A program made the translations under genes and the position numbers. Below are positions 51,786 through 60,659 of a DNA stretch of 64,000 bases, piece by piece (position 1 is the stretch's first letter; each line of letters begins with the position of its first letter). The notes beneath the pieces were generated by a model. The model did no database searches, was not told where the DNA came from, and saw only the letters and a program-made list of their open reading frames with translations. The DNA is from Actinomycetota bacterium (GTDB lineage Bacteria; Actinomycetota; Acidimicrobiia; IMCC26256; PALSA-555): contig VGBR01000010.1 of the NCBI GenBank assembly GCA_016870355.1, positions 1 through 64,000 of the forward strand, in the 5' to 3' direction.

Positions 51786-52772
51786 ATGCGTCTGGGCCTT
51801 GCGTTGCCGCAGTACGACTACTCGGTGAGAGGAGAGTCGCCGATCACCCTGCCAGTCGTGGCGGAATACGCCCGCACTGCTGAAGCAGCCGGCTACGACT
51901 CGCTGTGGCTGTCCGACCATCTCTTCCTCGACCTCGCCAAGTACGGCGGGTCCGACGAGCGCCACGGCGCGCTCGAGCCGATCGCCACGCTCGGCGCGCT
52001 CGCGCAGGTCGTGCCGCGAGTGCGGCTCGGAACGCTCGTGCTGTGCGAGGCGCTCCGGCCGCCGTCGGTGCTGGCCAAGGCGCTCGCCACGCTCGACTGC
52101 GTGACGGGTGGGCGCCTCGACATCGGCCTCGGCGCCGGCTGGTACGAACCGGAGTACGAGGCCATCGGGATGGCGATGCCCCCACCGGGAGCGCGGCTGC
52201 GCCGACTTCGGGAAGCGACCGAGCTCGTCTGCGCGCTCCTCGAAGGCGGGAAGGTGACGCACCAGGGTGAGTTCTTCGCGACCGACGAGGCGTGCGTCGA
52301 CCCCACACCGATCCAACAGCCGCGGCCGCCGGTGTTCCTCGGCGGCAAGGGCGACAAGCTGCTCGCGACCGTCGCGGCCGTGTCCGACGGCTGGAACACC
52401 TGTTGGGCGTGGACGCCGGACGACTACCGCGAGCGCGTGGAGGTGCTCGAGCGTGCGTGCGCCGACGTCGGACGCGACCCTTCGACCGTCACCCGCTCAC
52501 TCGGCCTCTACGCCCTCGTGGGTGAGGACGAGGCTGACCTCGCCGCGCGCTTCGACCGGCTGCGCGAGCGAAGCCCGAAGGGAGTGCTCGACACGTCGCT
52601 CGATGAGTGGCGCGTCGGCCGGCTCGTCGGCACGGTCGAGCAGGTGCGGGAGCAGGCGACCCGATGGGCCGGTCTCGGCGTCGAGGAGCTGATCCTCGGC
52701 GCTGGCGCGGTGCCCTTCCATGTGGGCGCGATGGAGGACGTCACCGCCCTCGCCGAGGTGCTCAAGGGGTAG
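51786..52772 (+). CDS. LLM-class (probably F420-dependent) oxidoreductase
   Basis: A 328-residue LLM enzyme of the F420 branch. It shows RLGLALPQYDYS at the start, AEAAGYDSLWLSDHL, GALAQVVPRVRLGTLVL, ATLDCVTGGRLDIGLGAGW, and PPVFLGGKGDKLLATVAAVSDGWNT. These are typical of F420-dependent reductases in actinobacteria. Substrate unknown. The following gene is tatA. Confidence 0.88.
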   Translation: MRLGLALPQYDYSVRGESPITLPVVAEYARTAEAAGYDSLWLSDHLFLDLAKYGGSDERHGALEPIATLGALAQVVPRVRLGTLVLCEALRPPSVLAKALATLDCVTGGRLDIGLGAGWYEPEYEAIGMAMPPPGARLRRLREATELVCALLEGGKVTHQGEFFATDEACVDPTPIQQPRPPVFLGGKGDKLLATVAAVSDGWNTCWAWTPDDYRERVEVLERACADVGRDPSTVTRSLGLYALVGEDEADLAARFDRLRERSPKGVLDTSLDEWRVGRLVGTVEQVREQATRWAGLGVEELILGAGAVPFHVGAMEDVTALAEVLKG

Positions 52773-52839
52773 GTGCGGCCGCCGAGCAGAGCGAGTGCGA
52801 CCCGGCATATAGGGTGTCTGCGAACCCCAGGGAGGTCAA

Positions 52840-53016
52840 ATGTTCGCCGTGTCTGTAGGTCCGACCGAGCTCCTCATCGTCCTGGGCATCATCTTGTTGC
52901 TGTTCGGCAGCACCCAGCTTCCGAAGCTGGCCCGCTCCATGGGTCAGGCCTCGAAGGAGTTCAAGAAGGGTGTCGCTGAGGGCGCCACCGACGAGGACTC
53001 CGGCACCACCACCTAG
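52840..53016 (+). CDS. tatA: Sec-independent protein translocase subunit TatA
   Basis: A 58-residue protein that forms the channel element of twin-arginine export. One TM helix (GPTELLIVLGIILLLFG) and the amphipathic helix with LPKLARSMGQASKEFKKGV are the TatA pattern; the tail is acidic and Thr-rich. The ATG at 52840 follows GGGAGG at a spacing of 5. It is short for the family and was easily missed. Its position beside the sigma factor mirrors the sigE-rseA-htrA-tatB group of mycobacteria. Confidence 0.9.
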   Translation: MFAVSVGPTELLIVLGIILLLFGSTQLPKLARSMGQASKEFKKGVAEGATDEDSGTTT

Positions 53017-53078
53017 CCGTCCCGCGGCGCTCGATCGCCGCGCTCGGGAACCAGACGGCCAACCGCGTCGTTCTTGTG

Positions 53079-53582
53079 ATGGCCGACGGCATCCCCACGT
53101 GGGAAGAGGTCGCCCGTGATCACGGGGGACTCCTCTATCGCGTGGCGTACCGCCTGGCTGGGAACCATGAAGACGCCCAGGATCTGGTGCAGGAGGCACT
53201 GCTCCGAGTCCGAAAGGGCCTCGAGCGCTACGAGTTGGGGTCCCTGGAAGGCTGGTTGGCCCGCATCGTGACGAACGTGTTCCTCGACGACGTGCGCCGC
53301 AAGCAGCGGCGACCGACCGACGCGCTCCCCGACGACGCGGAGCGAGTGCTGCCCGAGAGCCCGTCGGCTGAAGATGCCAGCGCGCAACTCGCTGACGAGA
53401 TCCAGGCCGCGATCGCGGCACTCCCGGAGGAGTTCAGGGTCCCCGTCGTGCTGTGCGACGTCGCTGACCAGTCCTACGAGCAGATCGCCGCCGCGCTCGA
53501 CGTGCCGCTCGGCACAGTGCGCTCGCGCATCCACCGTGGTCGCGGCTTGCTGCGCGACGCGCTGAAGGACTTTGAGCTGTGA
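53079..53582 (+). CDS. ECF sigma factor (SigE-like)
   Basis: A 167-residue sigma-70 family factor. Region 2 is at residues 17-80 (LLYRVAYRLAGNHEDAQDLVQEALLR and later EGWLARIVTNVFLDDVRRKQR), and region 4 at 107-163 (LPEEFRVPVVLCDVADQSYEQI then VPLGTVRSRIHRGRGLLRDAL). An ATG at 53079 directly follows a GTG; the ATG is preferred. The anti-sigma gene overlaps its stop (GTGA). Likely directs an envelope-stress regulon that includes htrA. Confidence 0.9.
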   Translation: MADGIPTWEEVARDHGGLLYRVAYRLAGNHEDAQDLVQEALLRVRKGLERYELGSLEGWLARIVTNVFLDDVRRKQRRPTDALPDDAERVLPESPSAEDASAQLADEIQAAIAALPEEFRVPVVLCDVADQSYEQIAAALDVPLGTVRSRIHRGRGLLRDALKDFEL

Positions 53583-54019
53583 ACGACGAGTCCCTCCTCT
53601 CGGCGTACGTCGACGACGAGCTCGACGCGACGACGCGCGCAGAAGTCGAAGCGCGCGTCGCGGAGTCCGACGAGCTACGCGTGGTGCTCGACGACGTGCG
53701 CGCGATGCGCAGCGTGGTGCGTGGGCTCCCCGATGTCACCGCGCCCGCTGGCTTCTGGGAGCGGATGCTGGCGGCGGATGCCGACGAGGTCGTGTCGCTC
53801 GCGGACGAGCGGCGGCGGCGTCGACCGCGGACGCGCTGGTCGTTTGCTGGGGCTGCCGCGGCCGCGGCGATCATTGGCGTGGCCGCGATCCCGCAGCAAG
53901 AGCCGGTGCAGCCGCGCCTCGCAACGCTCACTCAGTCGCACTCCGACCGTGCGTCGCTCGACAACGACGTGGTCATCAACCTCGCGGGGGTCGTGGTGTC
54001 GCAGGATCTGGCGCCGTGA
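53579..54019 (+). CDS. Membrane-anchored anti-sigma factor (RseA-like)
   Basis: A 146-residue protein. The N-terminus (ESLLSAYVDDELDATTRAEVEARVAESDELR) is the sigma-binding helical hairpin of anti-sigma factors, and residues about 87-103 (FAGAAAAAAIIGVAAI) are one TM. There is no His-x3-Cys-x2-Cys zinc motif, unlike the common actinobacterial ZAS type. It overlaps the sigma gene by 4 bases and the RseB-like gene by 4 bases, so the three are co-translated. Confidence 0.82.
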   Translation: MNDESLLSAYVDDELDATTRAEVEARVAESDELRVVLDDVRAMRSVVRGLPDVTAPAGFWERMLAADADEVVSLADERRRRRPRTRWSFAGAAAAAAIIGVAAIPQQEPVQPRLATLTQSHSDRASLDNDVVINLAGVVVSQDLAP

Positions 54020-55041
54020 TCGGAACGCGGCGCGCGCGACCCGCGCTCGCGGTCGTCATCGTTGCCACCACGGTGTGGTTGCCGGCTGTTCACGCCGGCG
54101 CGGGCACCCCTGATCGCGCGGAGAGGCTCTTGAAGCGCGCGCGTGAGGTGTCGGCAGAAGGGTCCTACGCCGGCATCGTCGAGGTCACCTGGCGCGACGA
54201 CACGGGCACGACACAGTCGCAGCGCACGATCGCGCAAGGAGTCGAAGGCACGTTCGTCATCGGGATGGGTGTGCAGAGCAGCCACGGCGTCGGTGACGAG
54301 CGGTTCACGAAGGGCGAAGGCGACCCGACGCACGCGGAAGCAGGCAGCGGAGCCAAGAAGGCCCCGGCGCCCGGCGCGGCCTGGGAGCTCGAGGTCGTGG
54401 CCCGGCGACGGGTCGCGTACCGCCCCGCAGTCGTGATTGCGGCTCGCGACGACGACGGCCGCACGCGGGCGAAGTTCGCCGTCGACCGCGAGACGGGCCA
54501 ACTCCTTCGAAGAGCGGTGCTGAATCGCAGCGGTGACGTCGTGCGGGTTGTCGAGTTCGTCGCGATCAACACCACCGACGACGACTCACCCCGTCCCCAA
54601 ACGGAAGTGGCTGTCGGAGTGGGTGGCGTGGGCGAAGCCCCAGTCGCGATCGACGACGTCCCGTCTCGGTTCACCGTGCGCGAGGAGATGGGCGGATACC
54701 GACTCCTCGGCCGCTATCAGCACCCCGACGGCGGGATCCAGCATTACTACGGCGACGGTCTGTTCACGCTGTCGGTGTTCCAGTCCGAAGGCGTCGTCGC
54801 GTGGGACGCGCTGCCCGATGGAGATCCCGCGAGCATCGAAGGGCTGCGTAGTCGCGTCTATTCGACCGCCTCAGGGACGATCGTCGTGTGGGGACAAGAC
54901 GGCCTCGTGATGACCGTCATCGGTGACGGGCCGCGCGATCAGGTGATGGCAGCGGTGGCCGACGTCAGCGGTCGCGCCGACGAAGGATCTTGGCTCGACG
55001 ACGCGGTCGACTTTGTGCTTGGTCCGTTCGACTGGGAGTGA
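54016..55041 (+). CDS. RseB/MucB-like exported sensor protein
   Basis: A 341-residue exported protein. A signal peptide (RPALAVVIVATTVWLPAVHA) is followed by an RseB/MucB-type N-terminal lobe (SYAGIVEVTWRDD, residues about 50-190) and a C-terminal lobe (VPSRFTVREEMGGYRLLGRYQ, GIQHYYGDGLFTLSVFQ, DGLVMTVIGDGPRDQVMAAV). In E. coli RseB shields the anti-sigma factor from proteolysis and senses lipoproteins. The overlap with the anti-sigma gene supports that role here. Confidence 0.8.
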   Translation: MIGTRRARPALAVVIVATTVWLPAVHAGAGTPDRAERLLKRAREVSAEGSYAGIVEVTWRDDTGTTQSQRTIAQGVEGTFVIGMGVQSSHGVGDERFTKGEGDPTHAEAGSGAKKAPAPGAAWELEVVARRRVAYRPAVVIAARDDDGRTRAKFAVDRETGQLLRRAVLNRSGDVVRVVEFVAINTTDDDSPRPQTEVAVGVGGVGEAPVAIDDVPSRFTVREEMGGYRLLGRYQHPDGGIQHYYGDGLFTLSVFQSEGVVAWDALPDGDPASIEGLRSRVYSTASGTIVVWGQDGLVMTVIGDGPRDQVMAAVADVSGRADEGSWLDDAVDFVLGPFDWE

Positions 55042-55155
55042 TGTTGCCGAACACGTGCGTGCACGCTTCTCGGCTTGCACGACCTGACTCCACGCTTCAC
55101 CTTCGAGTACGAAGCTCATGCTCTGAAGGTACGCCCGTCTCGCGACGAAGTCATC

Positions 55156-55213
55156 GTGACGCCCGTCACCATGAGCAGGCACTGTATGAACACAGGAAGG
55201 TGACGCGCGTCAC
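55156..55213. promoter_or_regulatory. Two CRP-like palindromes, GTGA-N6-TCAC
   Basis: Sites at 55156-55169 (GTGACGCCCGTCAC) and 55200-55213 (GTGACGCGCGTCAC, embedded in the perfect 16-mer GGTGACGCGCGTCACC) each have GTGA and TCAC half-sites spaced by 6 bases. That is the core of CRP/FNR-family operators. Their starts are 44 bases apart. They lie between convergent genes, where a regulator site is unexpected. Confidence 0.45.
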
Positions 55214-55286
55214 CGTTCGGTACACCTGCTTGTCACCGAGTGGGCGGCGGATGACACCCGACGCGGGCCCGACGAGGCCGGAGGAG

Positions 55287-55583
55287 CTAGCGGCCGGCGG
55301 TGATGCCCCGCTGGCGCAGGATGCGCCGCCGCTCACGCTCGGAGCAGCCGCCCCAGACCCCGTGGTCGATCCGGTACTCGAGCGCGTATTCGAGGCATTC
55401 GTGCTGGACGGGGCACTCGAAGCACACCCGGCGAGCGCGCTCGACACCTACACCGTCCGACGGGAAGAACTCACCCGAGGCGGCTTCGCGGCACCGGGCC
55501 CGCAACATCCACGCGGGGGTCCGGTGGTCGGGGGGGAGGAGGGGGAGGTCGTCCATGGGGTTCAGAGGTGAAACGTAGGCCAT
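55287..55583 (-). CDS. WhiB-family iron-sulfur transcriptional regulator
   Basis: A 98-residue WhiB protein, the second in the window. Cluster ligands are Cys31, Cys54, Cys57 and Cys63, then GVWGG and an additional Cys80, then a basic helix (SERERRRILRQRG). It differs from the protein at 50523 in the N-terminal 30 residues. ATG 55583 is assumed; an internal ATG at 55556 would leave all ligands. The neighbourhood of sigma factor and HtrA suggests a role in stress control. Confidence 0.92.
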   Translation of the reverse strand: MAYVSPLNPMDDLPLLPPDHRTPAWMLRARCREAASGEFFPSDGVGVERARRVCFECPVQHECLEYALEYRIDHGVWGGCSERERRRILRQRGITAGR

Positions 55584-55798
55584 CGGCGCCGGGTTCCCAC
55601 ACCGCCCCAGAAACGTCAGAAGAATCGGCGAGGATCAGGGAGCGAGCGCCCGCGGGCCGGGTACCCCGGTCCGCAGCGAGCGACCGACCGAAGGGTGATG
55701 GTTTCTCAGGATGATCTCAGCCCGATGTGGAACCTTCTGGGTGAGCCCGGCGTTGAGCCGATGACAGGTCGAGCCCCCACTTCCCCCCGAGGTGCCCA

Positions 55799-56938
55799 GT
55801 GACCGACGAACCGACCCCGCGGCGAACGCGCGCTGTCGCGAAACCCGCGCCGGCCTACCACAGCCGCCGTCACCACACCGTGCTGTCCGCGCTCGCGGGC
55901 GGGCTCGTCGGCGCGCTCGTCGCCGCGGGTGTGTTCGTCGCCGTCGACAACGACTCCACGACGATCGTGCAGTCACGCGGTGCCGATGCCGCGATCTCAC
56001 GACCCGCGTCCGAGTTCGACGACGACACCGGCATCGCGGAGCTGCTCGCCGCGGCCGAGCCAGCCGTGGTTGCGATCACCGTGGGCGACGGGCCCGGAAC
56101 CGGCGCCGGCGGTGCAGGCACCGGCTTCGTGATCACGGCCGACGGCTTCATCGTCACCAACAACCATGTGGTCGAGGGTCAGTCGCAGATCGAGGTCGCG
56201 TTCGTCGACGGCTCCACGCTGAGCGCCGACCTGGTCGGCCGCGACCCGTCCGTCGACCTCGCGGTGCTGAAGGTGGACGGGAGCGACCTCGCGTTCATCG
56301 AGCTCGGTGACTCCGACGCCGTGCAGGTGGGCGACGAGGTCATCGCCATCGGCAACGCGCTCGCGCTCGAAGGCGGCTTGAGCGTGACCCGAGGGATCAT
56401 CTCAGGCACCAATCGCACGCTCGAAACCGACGCTGGCACGACGCTGGTCGGGATGCTCCAGACCGACGCCGCGATCAACTTCGGGAACTCCGGTGGTCCG
56501 CTCATCGATGCAGACGGCTTGGTGATCGGCGTGAACACCGCGATCGACGCCAGCGCGCAGAACGTCGGGTTCGCGATCCCGATTTCTAGAGCCGAGCCGG
56601 TGATCGAAGACCTCCGTGCCGGCCGCAAGCCCGCGTTCCTCGGCGTGTCGACGCAGAACGTCACGCCGGCGCTGGCGCGCGAGCTCGACCTCGCGGTCGA
56701 GGAGGGCGCCTACGTCGCGCAGGTCACCGCCGACACCCCCGCCGACGCGGCCGGCATTCGTGAAGGTGACGTGATCGTGCGCATCGGCGACGAGAACATC
56801 GACGAGTCGGCCGACGTGCTCACCGCCGTCCGCACGCACCGCCCCGGCGACACCGTCGAGGTCGAGATCGATCGCAACGGCGAACGCATCACCGTGGAAG
56901 CCACGCTCATCGAGCGCCCCGACGTCGAGACCGGCTGA
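55799..56938 (+). CDS. HtrA/DegP-like membrane serine protease with PDZ domain
   Basis: A 379-residue protease. Residues about 28-48 form a TM (LSALAGGLVGALVAAGVFVAV), the trypsin-like domain carries the triad His123 (TNNHV), Asp153 (DPSVDLAVL) and Ser231 (GNSGGP), and a C-terminal PDZ domain lies about 280-370 (LGVSTQNVTPALAREL, ADTPADAAGIREGDVIVRIG). It degrades or refolds damaged exported proteins. GTG start with GAGG 5 bases upstream. Proximity to the ECF sigma genes suggests it is part of the envelope-stress regulon. Confidence 0.92.
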   Translation: MTDEPTPRRTRAVAKPAPAYHSRRHHTVLSALAGGLVGALVAAGVFVAVDNDSTTIVQSRGADAAISRPASEFDDDTGIAELLAAAEPAVVAITVGDGPGTGAGGAGTGFVITADGFIVTNNHVVEGQSQIEVAFVDGSTLSADLVGRDPSVDLAVLKVDGSDLAFIELGDSDAVQVGDEVIAIGNALALEGGLSVTRGIISGTNRTLETDAGTTLVGMLQTDAAINFGNSGGPLIDADGLVIGVNTAIDASAQNVGFAIPISRAEPVIEDLRAGRKPAFLGVSTQNVTPALARELDLAVEEGAYVAQVTADTPADAAGIREGDVIVRIGDENIDESADVLTAVRTHRPGDTVEVEIDRNGERITVEATLIERPDVETG

Positions 56939-56973
56939 AAGGTCACACAGAGGGTCGCGGTAGGGTGCGTCAC

Positions 56974-57312
56974 ATGACGATGACCAGCGAGGAGCTGGAG
57001 CAGCTCCCGCCGCAGGGGCACGTGAAGATCGTGTACCAGGGGCCCACGGCGCCTCATTGGGACGTCATCGGCGTGTTCGGTGACGGGCGCGTGATCGATG
57101 AGTTCCGTCAGCGCGCCGTCGCGCGTCTCCAGCTGCTCCCGCCCCACGACCCGCAGTTCCGCCGCAACCGCGAGCGCGTCAACCGTGACGCGGAGCGTGA
57201 ACGGCTCGTCCTCGAGTGGGACCTCGGCTACGAGGAAGAGCCCGCTGCTCCCGCCGCGAGTGAGACGAACGAGGCGGAAGCGCCGGCCGAGGCCCCCCCG
57301 TCAGGGGAGTAG
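56974..57312 (+). CDS. Small hypothetical protein
   Basis: A 112-residue, hydrophilic protein. It has a beta-strand core (GHVKIVYQGPTAPHWDVIGVF, GRVIDEFRQRAVARLQLLPP) and an acidic Ala/Pro/Glu-rich tail. No domain recognised. An upstream GTG at 56965 is possible. It follows htrA by 35 bases on the same strand and may be co-transcribed. Confidence 0.6.
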   Translation: MTMTSEELEQLPPQGHVKIVYQGPTAPHWDVIGVFGDGRVIDEFRQRAVARLQLLPPHDPQFRRNRERVNRDAERERLVLEWDLGYEEEPAAPAASETNEAEAPAEAPPSGE

Positions 57313-57316
57313 TCGC

Positions 57317-58477
57317 CTACCAGCGCTTCTCGAACCGGTTGCGCAGCAGCACAGCCATCAGGTTCGCGAGGAGCGTGATCACGAGCAGCACGATGATCGC
57401 GGCCGCAGTGAGGCTGATGGCGAAGTCGGTGTTCGCTTCGCCACGCCAGTTGAAGACGATCTGCGGGAGCGCGGTGTAGCGACCGCTGAAGCGCTGGAGC
57501 ACGTTGGCGTCGCCGGTCGTGAAGAAGCCCTGGACGGCGCCGACGAGGAGCAGGGGCGCCGTCTCTCCGATCGCTCGTGACAGCGACAGGATCGTGCCCG
57601 TGAGGATGCCCGCGAAGGCATTCGGGAGCACCAGGGTCTTCGTGACGTCCCACTGGGTTGCGCCGACGCCGTAGCCGCCTTCCCTGAGCGACTGCGGCAC
57701 GGCGCGGATGGCCTCGGACGCGGTGATGATCACGATCGGCAGCACGAGGATCGCGAGCGTCAGCCCACCGGCGATGAGCGTGCGCCCACCAGTGACGCTG
57801 CTGGCGAGCTTCACGAACACCGCGAGCCCGAGCAGTCCGTACACCACCGACGGCACACCAGCGAGGTTGCGGATGTTCAGCTGCACGAAGCGTGTGAACC
57901 GATTGTCTGGCGCGTACTCCTCGAGGAACACCGCGGTCGCGACGCCGAGCGGAAAGGCAACGACGGCGGTCATCACCGCGAGGACGACCGTGCCGAAGAT
58001 GCCCTGCGCGACGCCCGCCCGACTGGAGAGACTCGAGACGTTGGCGCTGAGGAAGCTGCTCGTGCCGATGAACGCGGCAGCGACGTAGATGACCGAGATA
58101 CCCAGCACGACCCCCAGCACCAGTCGCCAGCGCCTGGCGCGCGCCGCGAGACCGAGGCCAATCGGCACCCCCACGAGCACGAGCGGGCAGAGGAGCCAAC
58201 CCTCGACGCCCTGCGGGTTCGTGAGAAACGTCCAGGTCTCGTCGATCGCGCGCTCGAGCTCGGTGGGGAAGGCCGAGAGCACGAAGCCGCGCTCCTGGAA
58301 CACGCCGATCCCGTCGTCGAAGACGGTGACGAGCAGCACCACGATGAACGCGAGGCAGACGAGGAGGCAGGCCAGCATCGCGAGCTGGAACGCGAGCCCA
58401 GGGATATCCGACCGCTTGCCTCGCAACGAGCGATCGATCGAGATGTTGCGAGGGACCGCGACGTCGACGGTGGCCAT
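57317..58477 (-). CDS. pstA: Phosphate ABC transporter permease PstA
   Basis: A 386-residue permease with about eight TM helices. The cytoplasmic EAA loop that contacts PstB is in EAIRAVPQSLREGGYGVGATQ, and the ETAPLLLVGAVQG motif near the end marks PstA. The N-terminal 150 residues include extra TMs compared with E. coli PstA. It is the last gene of the minus-strand operon phoU-pstS-pstC-pstA; its start is 1 base from the pstC stop. Confidence 0.93.
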   Translation of the reverse strand: MATVDVAVPRNISIDRSLRGKRSDIPGLAFQLAMLACLLVCLAFIVVLLVTVFDDGIGVFQERGFVLSAFPTELERAIDETWTFLTNPQGVEGWLLCPLVLVGVPIGLGLAARARRWRLVLGVVLGISVIYVAAAFIGTSSFLSANVSSLSSRAGVAQGIFGTVVLAVMTAVVAFPLGVATAVFLEEYAPDNRFTRFVQLNIRNLAGVPSVVYGLLGLAVFVKLASSVTGGRTLIAGGLTLAILVLPIVIITASEAIRAVPQSLREGGYGVGATQWDVTKTLVLPNAFAGILTGTILSLSRAIGETAPLLLVGAVQGFFTTGDANVLQRFSGRYTALPQIVFNWRGEANTDFAISLTAAAIIVLLVITLLANLMAVLLRNRFEKRW

Positions 58478-58478
58478 G

Positions 58479-59423
58479 TCAGTAGCGCTCTCGCACGCGA
58501 CGGACGAATGAGTTCCCGATCATGTTGAGCAGGAGCGTGACCGTGAACAGCAACAAGCCGAGGAAGAACAGGCTGTTGAACGCCTGCCCGGCGCCTTGCC
58601 CGCCACCGCCCGCGATCTGGTCGGTTCCTGCGGCCACCGACGCCATCGCGGAGGTGACCGTGAGGCCCGCGTCGTACGGGTTGCTCGTGAAGTGCGCCTC
58701 ACCGGCCGCGCCACCCGCGAGTGCGATCACCATCGTCTCGCCGATCGCTCTGGCTGCGGCAAGCATGAGCGCAGCGACGATGCCCGACACGGCGGCAGGC
58801 ATCACGACCCGCACGACTGTGGTCATGCGGCGCGCGCCCATGCCGTAGCTCGCTTCCCGCAACGAGCTTGGCACCGCGCGCATCGCGTCTTCGCTCACTG
58901 ACGCGATGAGTGGGGTCACGAGGATCCCGACGCCAAGACCCGCGGTCATCAGGCTGAAGTCGCTCTGACCGCTGAGCGCGTCGACGACAACGTTGGGGCC
59001 GATCCAGGTGATCGCGAAGAAGCCGAGCACGATGCTCGGGATTCCGGCGAGGACCTCGAGGATGGGCTTCAGCACGCGCCGCACACGTGGGCGCGCGTAT
59101 TCCGCGAGGTACACCGCAGCGCCCAGCCCGAGCGGGATCGCGATGACCATCGCGACTGCGGTGACGATCAGTGAGCCCATGAACAGGGTGGCGACGTCGA
59201 ACTTGCCGATGCGCGGCGACCAGGTATCGAACGTCAGCAGCTCGCCGACGTCGATGTTGGCGAGGAACGTGATCGAGTTCGCGGTGAGCGAGACGATGAT
59301 CGCGATGCTGATGACGAGGGTGGACAGCCCGGCACCCCAGAACGTGCGGCGGATGCGCTGTTCACGGCGAACCCGTCGTCCGTCGCCCTCCAGGCCGAGC
59401 AGCGCGCCATCAACGCTGCTCAA
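58479..59423 (-). CDS. pstC: Phosphate ABC transporter permease PstC
   Basis: A 314-residue permease with six TM helices. The permease signature is EDAMRAVPSSLREASYGMGA with the PLGLGAAVYLAEYA region before it, and ETMVIALAGGAAGE follows. PstC pairs with PstA to form the phosphate channel. It overlaps nothing upstream; 85 bases separate it from pstS, so it probably shares the pstS transcript. Confidence 0.93.
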   Translation of the reverse strand: MSSVDGALLGLEGDGRRVRREQRIRRTFWGAGLSTLVISIAIIVSLTANSITFLANIDVGELLTFDTWSPRIGKFDVATLFMGSLIVTAVAMVIAIPLGLGAAVYLAEYARPRVRRVLKPILEVLAGIPSIVLGFFAITWIGPNVVVDALSGQSDFSLMTAGLGVGILVTPLIASVSEDAMRAVPSSLREASYGMGARRMTTVVRVVMPAAVSGIVAALMLAAARAIGETMVIALAGGAAGEAHFTSNPYDAGLTVTSAMASVAAGTDQIAGGGGQGAGQAFNSLFFLGLLLFTVTLLLNMIGNSFVRRVRERY

Positions 59424-59508
59424 CGGTCATCCCTGTGCTCGACCGCGAGTGAGCTGCCGGCCGGTGGGGAGTCCGACTCAGCCGCCCTCTCGGGTGGTGC
59501 GACGGTGG

Positions 59509-60552
59509 CTATCGGGCTGATGACCACGCCTCGATCGACGCTTGGATCTCGTCGTCGTGCAGCGGGGCGTAGCCGGCTTCGGTCACGATGTCCGTCAGGA
59601 TCTCCTCCATCATGTAGAAGTCGACGAAGTCCTTCAGGGCACGGTTCTTGCTGGCCTTGGTGTTGTTCACGTAGATGGAGAGCGTGCGCGAGAGCGGCAG
59701 GTACGTCCCGCTCTGCACCGTCTTCACGGTCGGCTTCACGCAGCTGCCCGACTCAGGGTCCTCGATGGCGACTGCCTTCAGCTTGTCCTTGTTCTGGAGG
59801 TAGTACGCGATGCCGAGGAACCCGATCCCGTCCTTCGTGCTGGCGACGCGCTGCACGATGTCGTTGTCGTTCGGGAACTGGCCATCGGAGATGAGGGCCT
59901 GTGCGACCTGGGTCTCACCCTCGTCGTTCACGATGGTGTCGGTGATGTTCCCGGCCTCGAGGCGCTCACCCATGATGTCCTCGTAGCCGAGCTCGATGAA
60001 CGCGTCGTACGTGCCCGACTCCGGACCCGGGGTGAACTTCGTCACCGAACCGCTGCTCGGCAGCGTGTGCGTCGAACCGAGCTCCGTTGCGAGCGCCGAT
60101 GCATCGGCGAGGTCACCGGTCGACTCGGGTCCGAAGATCGCGTAGAGGTCCGCTTGGCTCAGGCACTTGAGCTTGAGGCTGCTCTTCTTGTTGACGACCA
60201 CACTCAGGCCGTCCAGTCCGACCGGCAGCTCGGTGTACTCGATGCCGTTGGACTCACACGTCGCAATCTCTGCTTCCTCGATCGGACGCGACGCGTTGCT
60301 GATGTCGGTCTCGCCGTCGCAGAAGAGTGCGAACCCGTCGCCAGTGCCGGGACCGTCGACGGCCACTGGCACGTCGGGGTTCTCTTCGGCGAAGAGCTCA
60401 CCGACCAACGCGGTGATCGGCTCCACCGTTGACGAACCGGACACGTTGATGCCGTTGTCTTGCGCGACTGCGATGCCGCTTCCGGCACCGATGGTCAACA
60501 CAAGCGCGCCGACGGTTGCGACGAGCGCGCGTTGCCCACACTTGCGAATCAA
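59509..60552 (-). CDS. pstS: Phosphate-binding protein PstS
   Basis: A 347-residue exported protein that captures phosphate for PstCAB. A signal peptide (CGQRALVATVGALVLTIGAG then SGIAVA) is followed by VSGSSTVEPITALVGELF and the phosphate-site segments GDGFALFCDGETDISNASRP and GPESGTYDAFIEL. The start is TTG 60552, because AGGAGG ends 6 bases upstream; an ATG at 60579 would put that binding site inside the coding region. No lipobox, so it is probably soluble or cell-wall retained. Confidence 0.92.
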   Translation of the reverse strand: MIRKCGQRALVATVGALVLTIGAGSGIAVAQDNGINVSGSSTVEPITALVGELFAEENPDVPVAVDGPGTGDGFALFCDGETDISNASRPIEEAEIATCESNGIEYTELPVGLDGLSVVVNKKSSLKLKCLSQADLYAIFGPESTGDLADASALATELGSTHTLPSSGSVTKFTPGPESGTYDAFIELGYEDIMGERLEAGNITDTIVNDEGETQVAQALISDGQFPNDNDIVQRVASTKDGIGFLGIAYYLQNKDKLKAVAIEDPESGSCVKPTVKTVQSGTYLPLSRTLSIYVNNTKASKNRALKDFVDFYMMEEILTDIVTEAGYAPLHDDEIQASIEAWSSAR

Positions 60553-60621
60553 CTGATTCCTCCTCGAGCGTTGTTCCATGTCGCCCGGAAGGTAGGAAAC
60601 CGACGTAGCCACGGACTGTGC

Positions 60622-60654
60622 GACCGGTGAACGCGAGTTGAACAACACCGGAAC
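60622..60654 (-). promoter_or_regulatory. PHO box upstream of pstS (three 11-nt direct repeats)
   Basis: Read on the minus strand, three consecutive 11-nt units follow one another: GTTCCGGTGTT, GTTCAACTCGC, GTTCACCGGTC. This is the direct-repeat layout of PhoP-binding PHO boxes in Streptomyces (GTTCACC-like units of 11 nt). The box lies about 70 bases upstream of the pstS TTG. Confidence 0.8.
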
Positions 60655-60659
60655 ACGCG

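Noticed and set aside
59509..60579. ATG at 60579 as the start of PstS
   Set aside because: A perfect AGGAGG with ideal spacing precedes the TTG at 60552, and that start gives a standard signal peptide; the ATG would put this binding site inside the gene.
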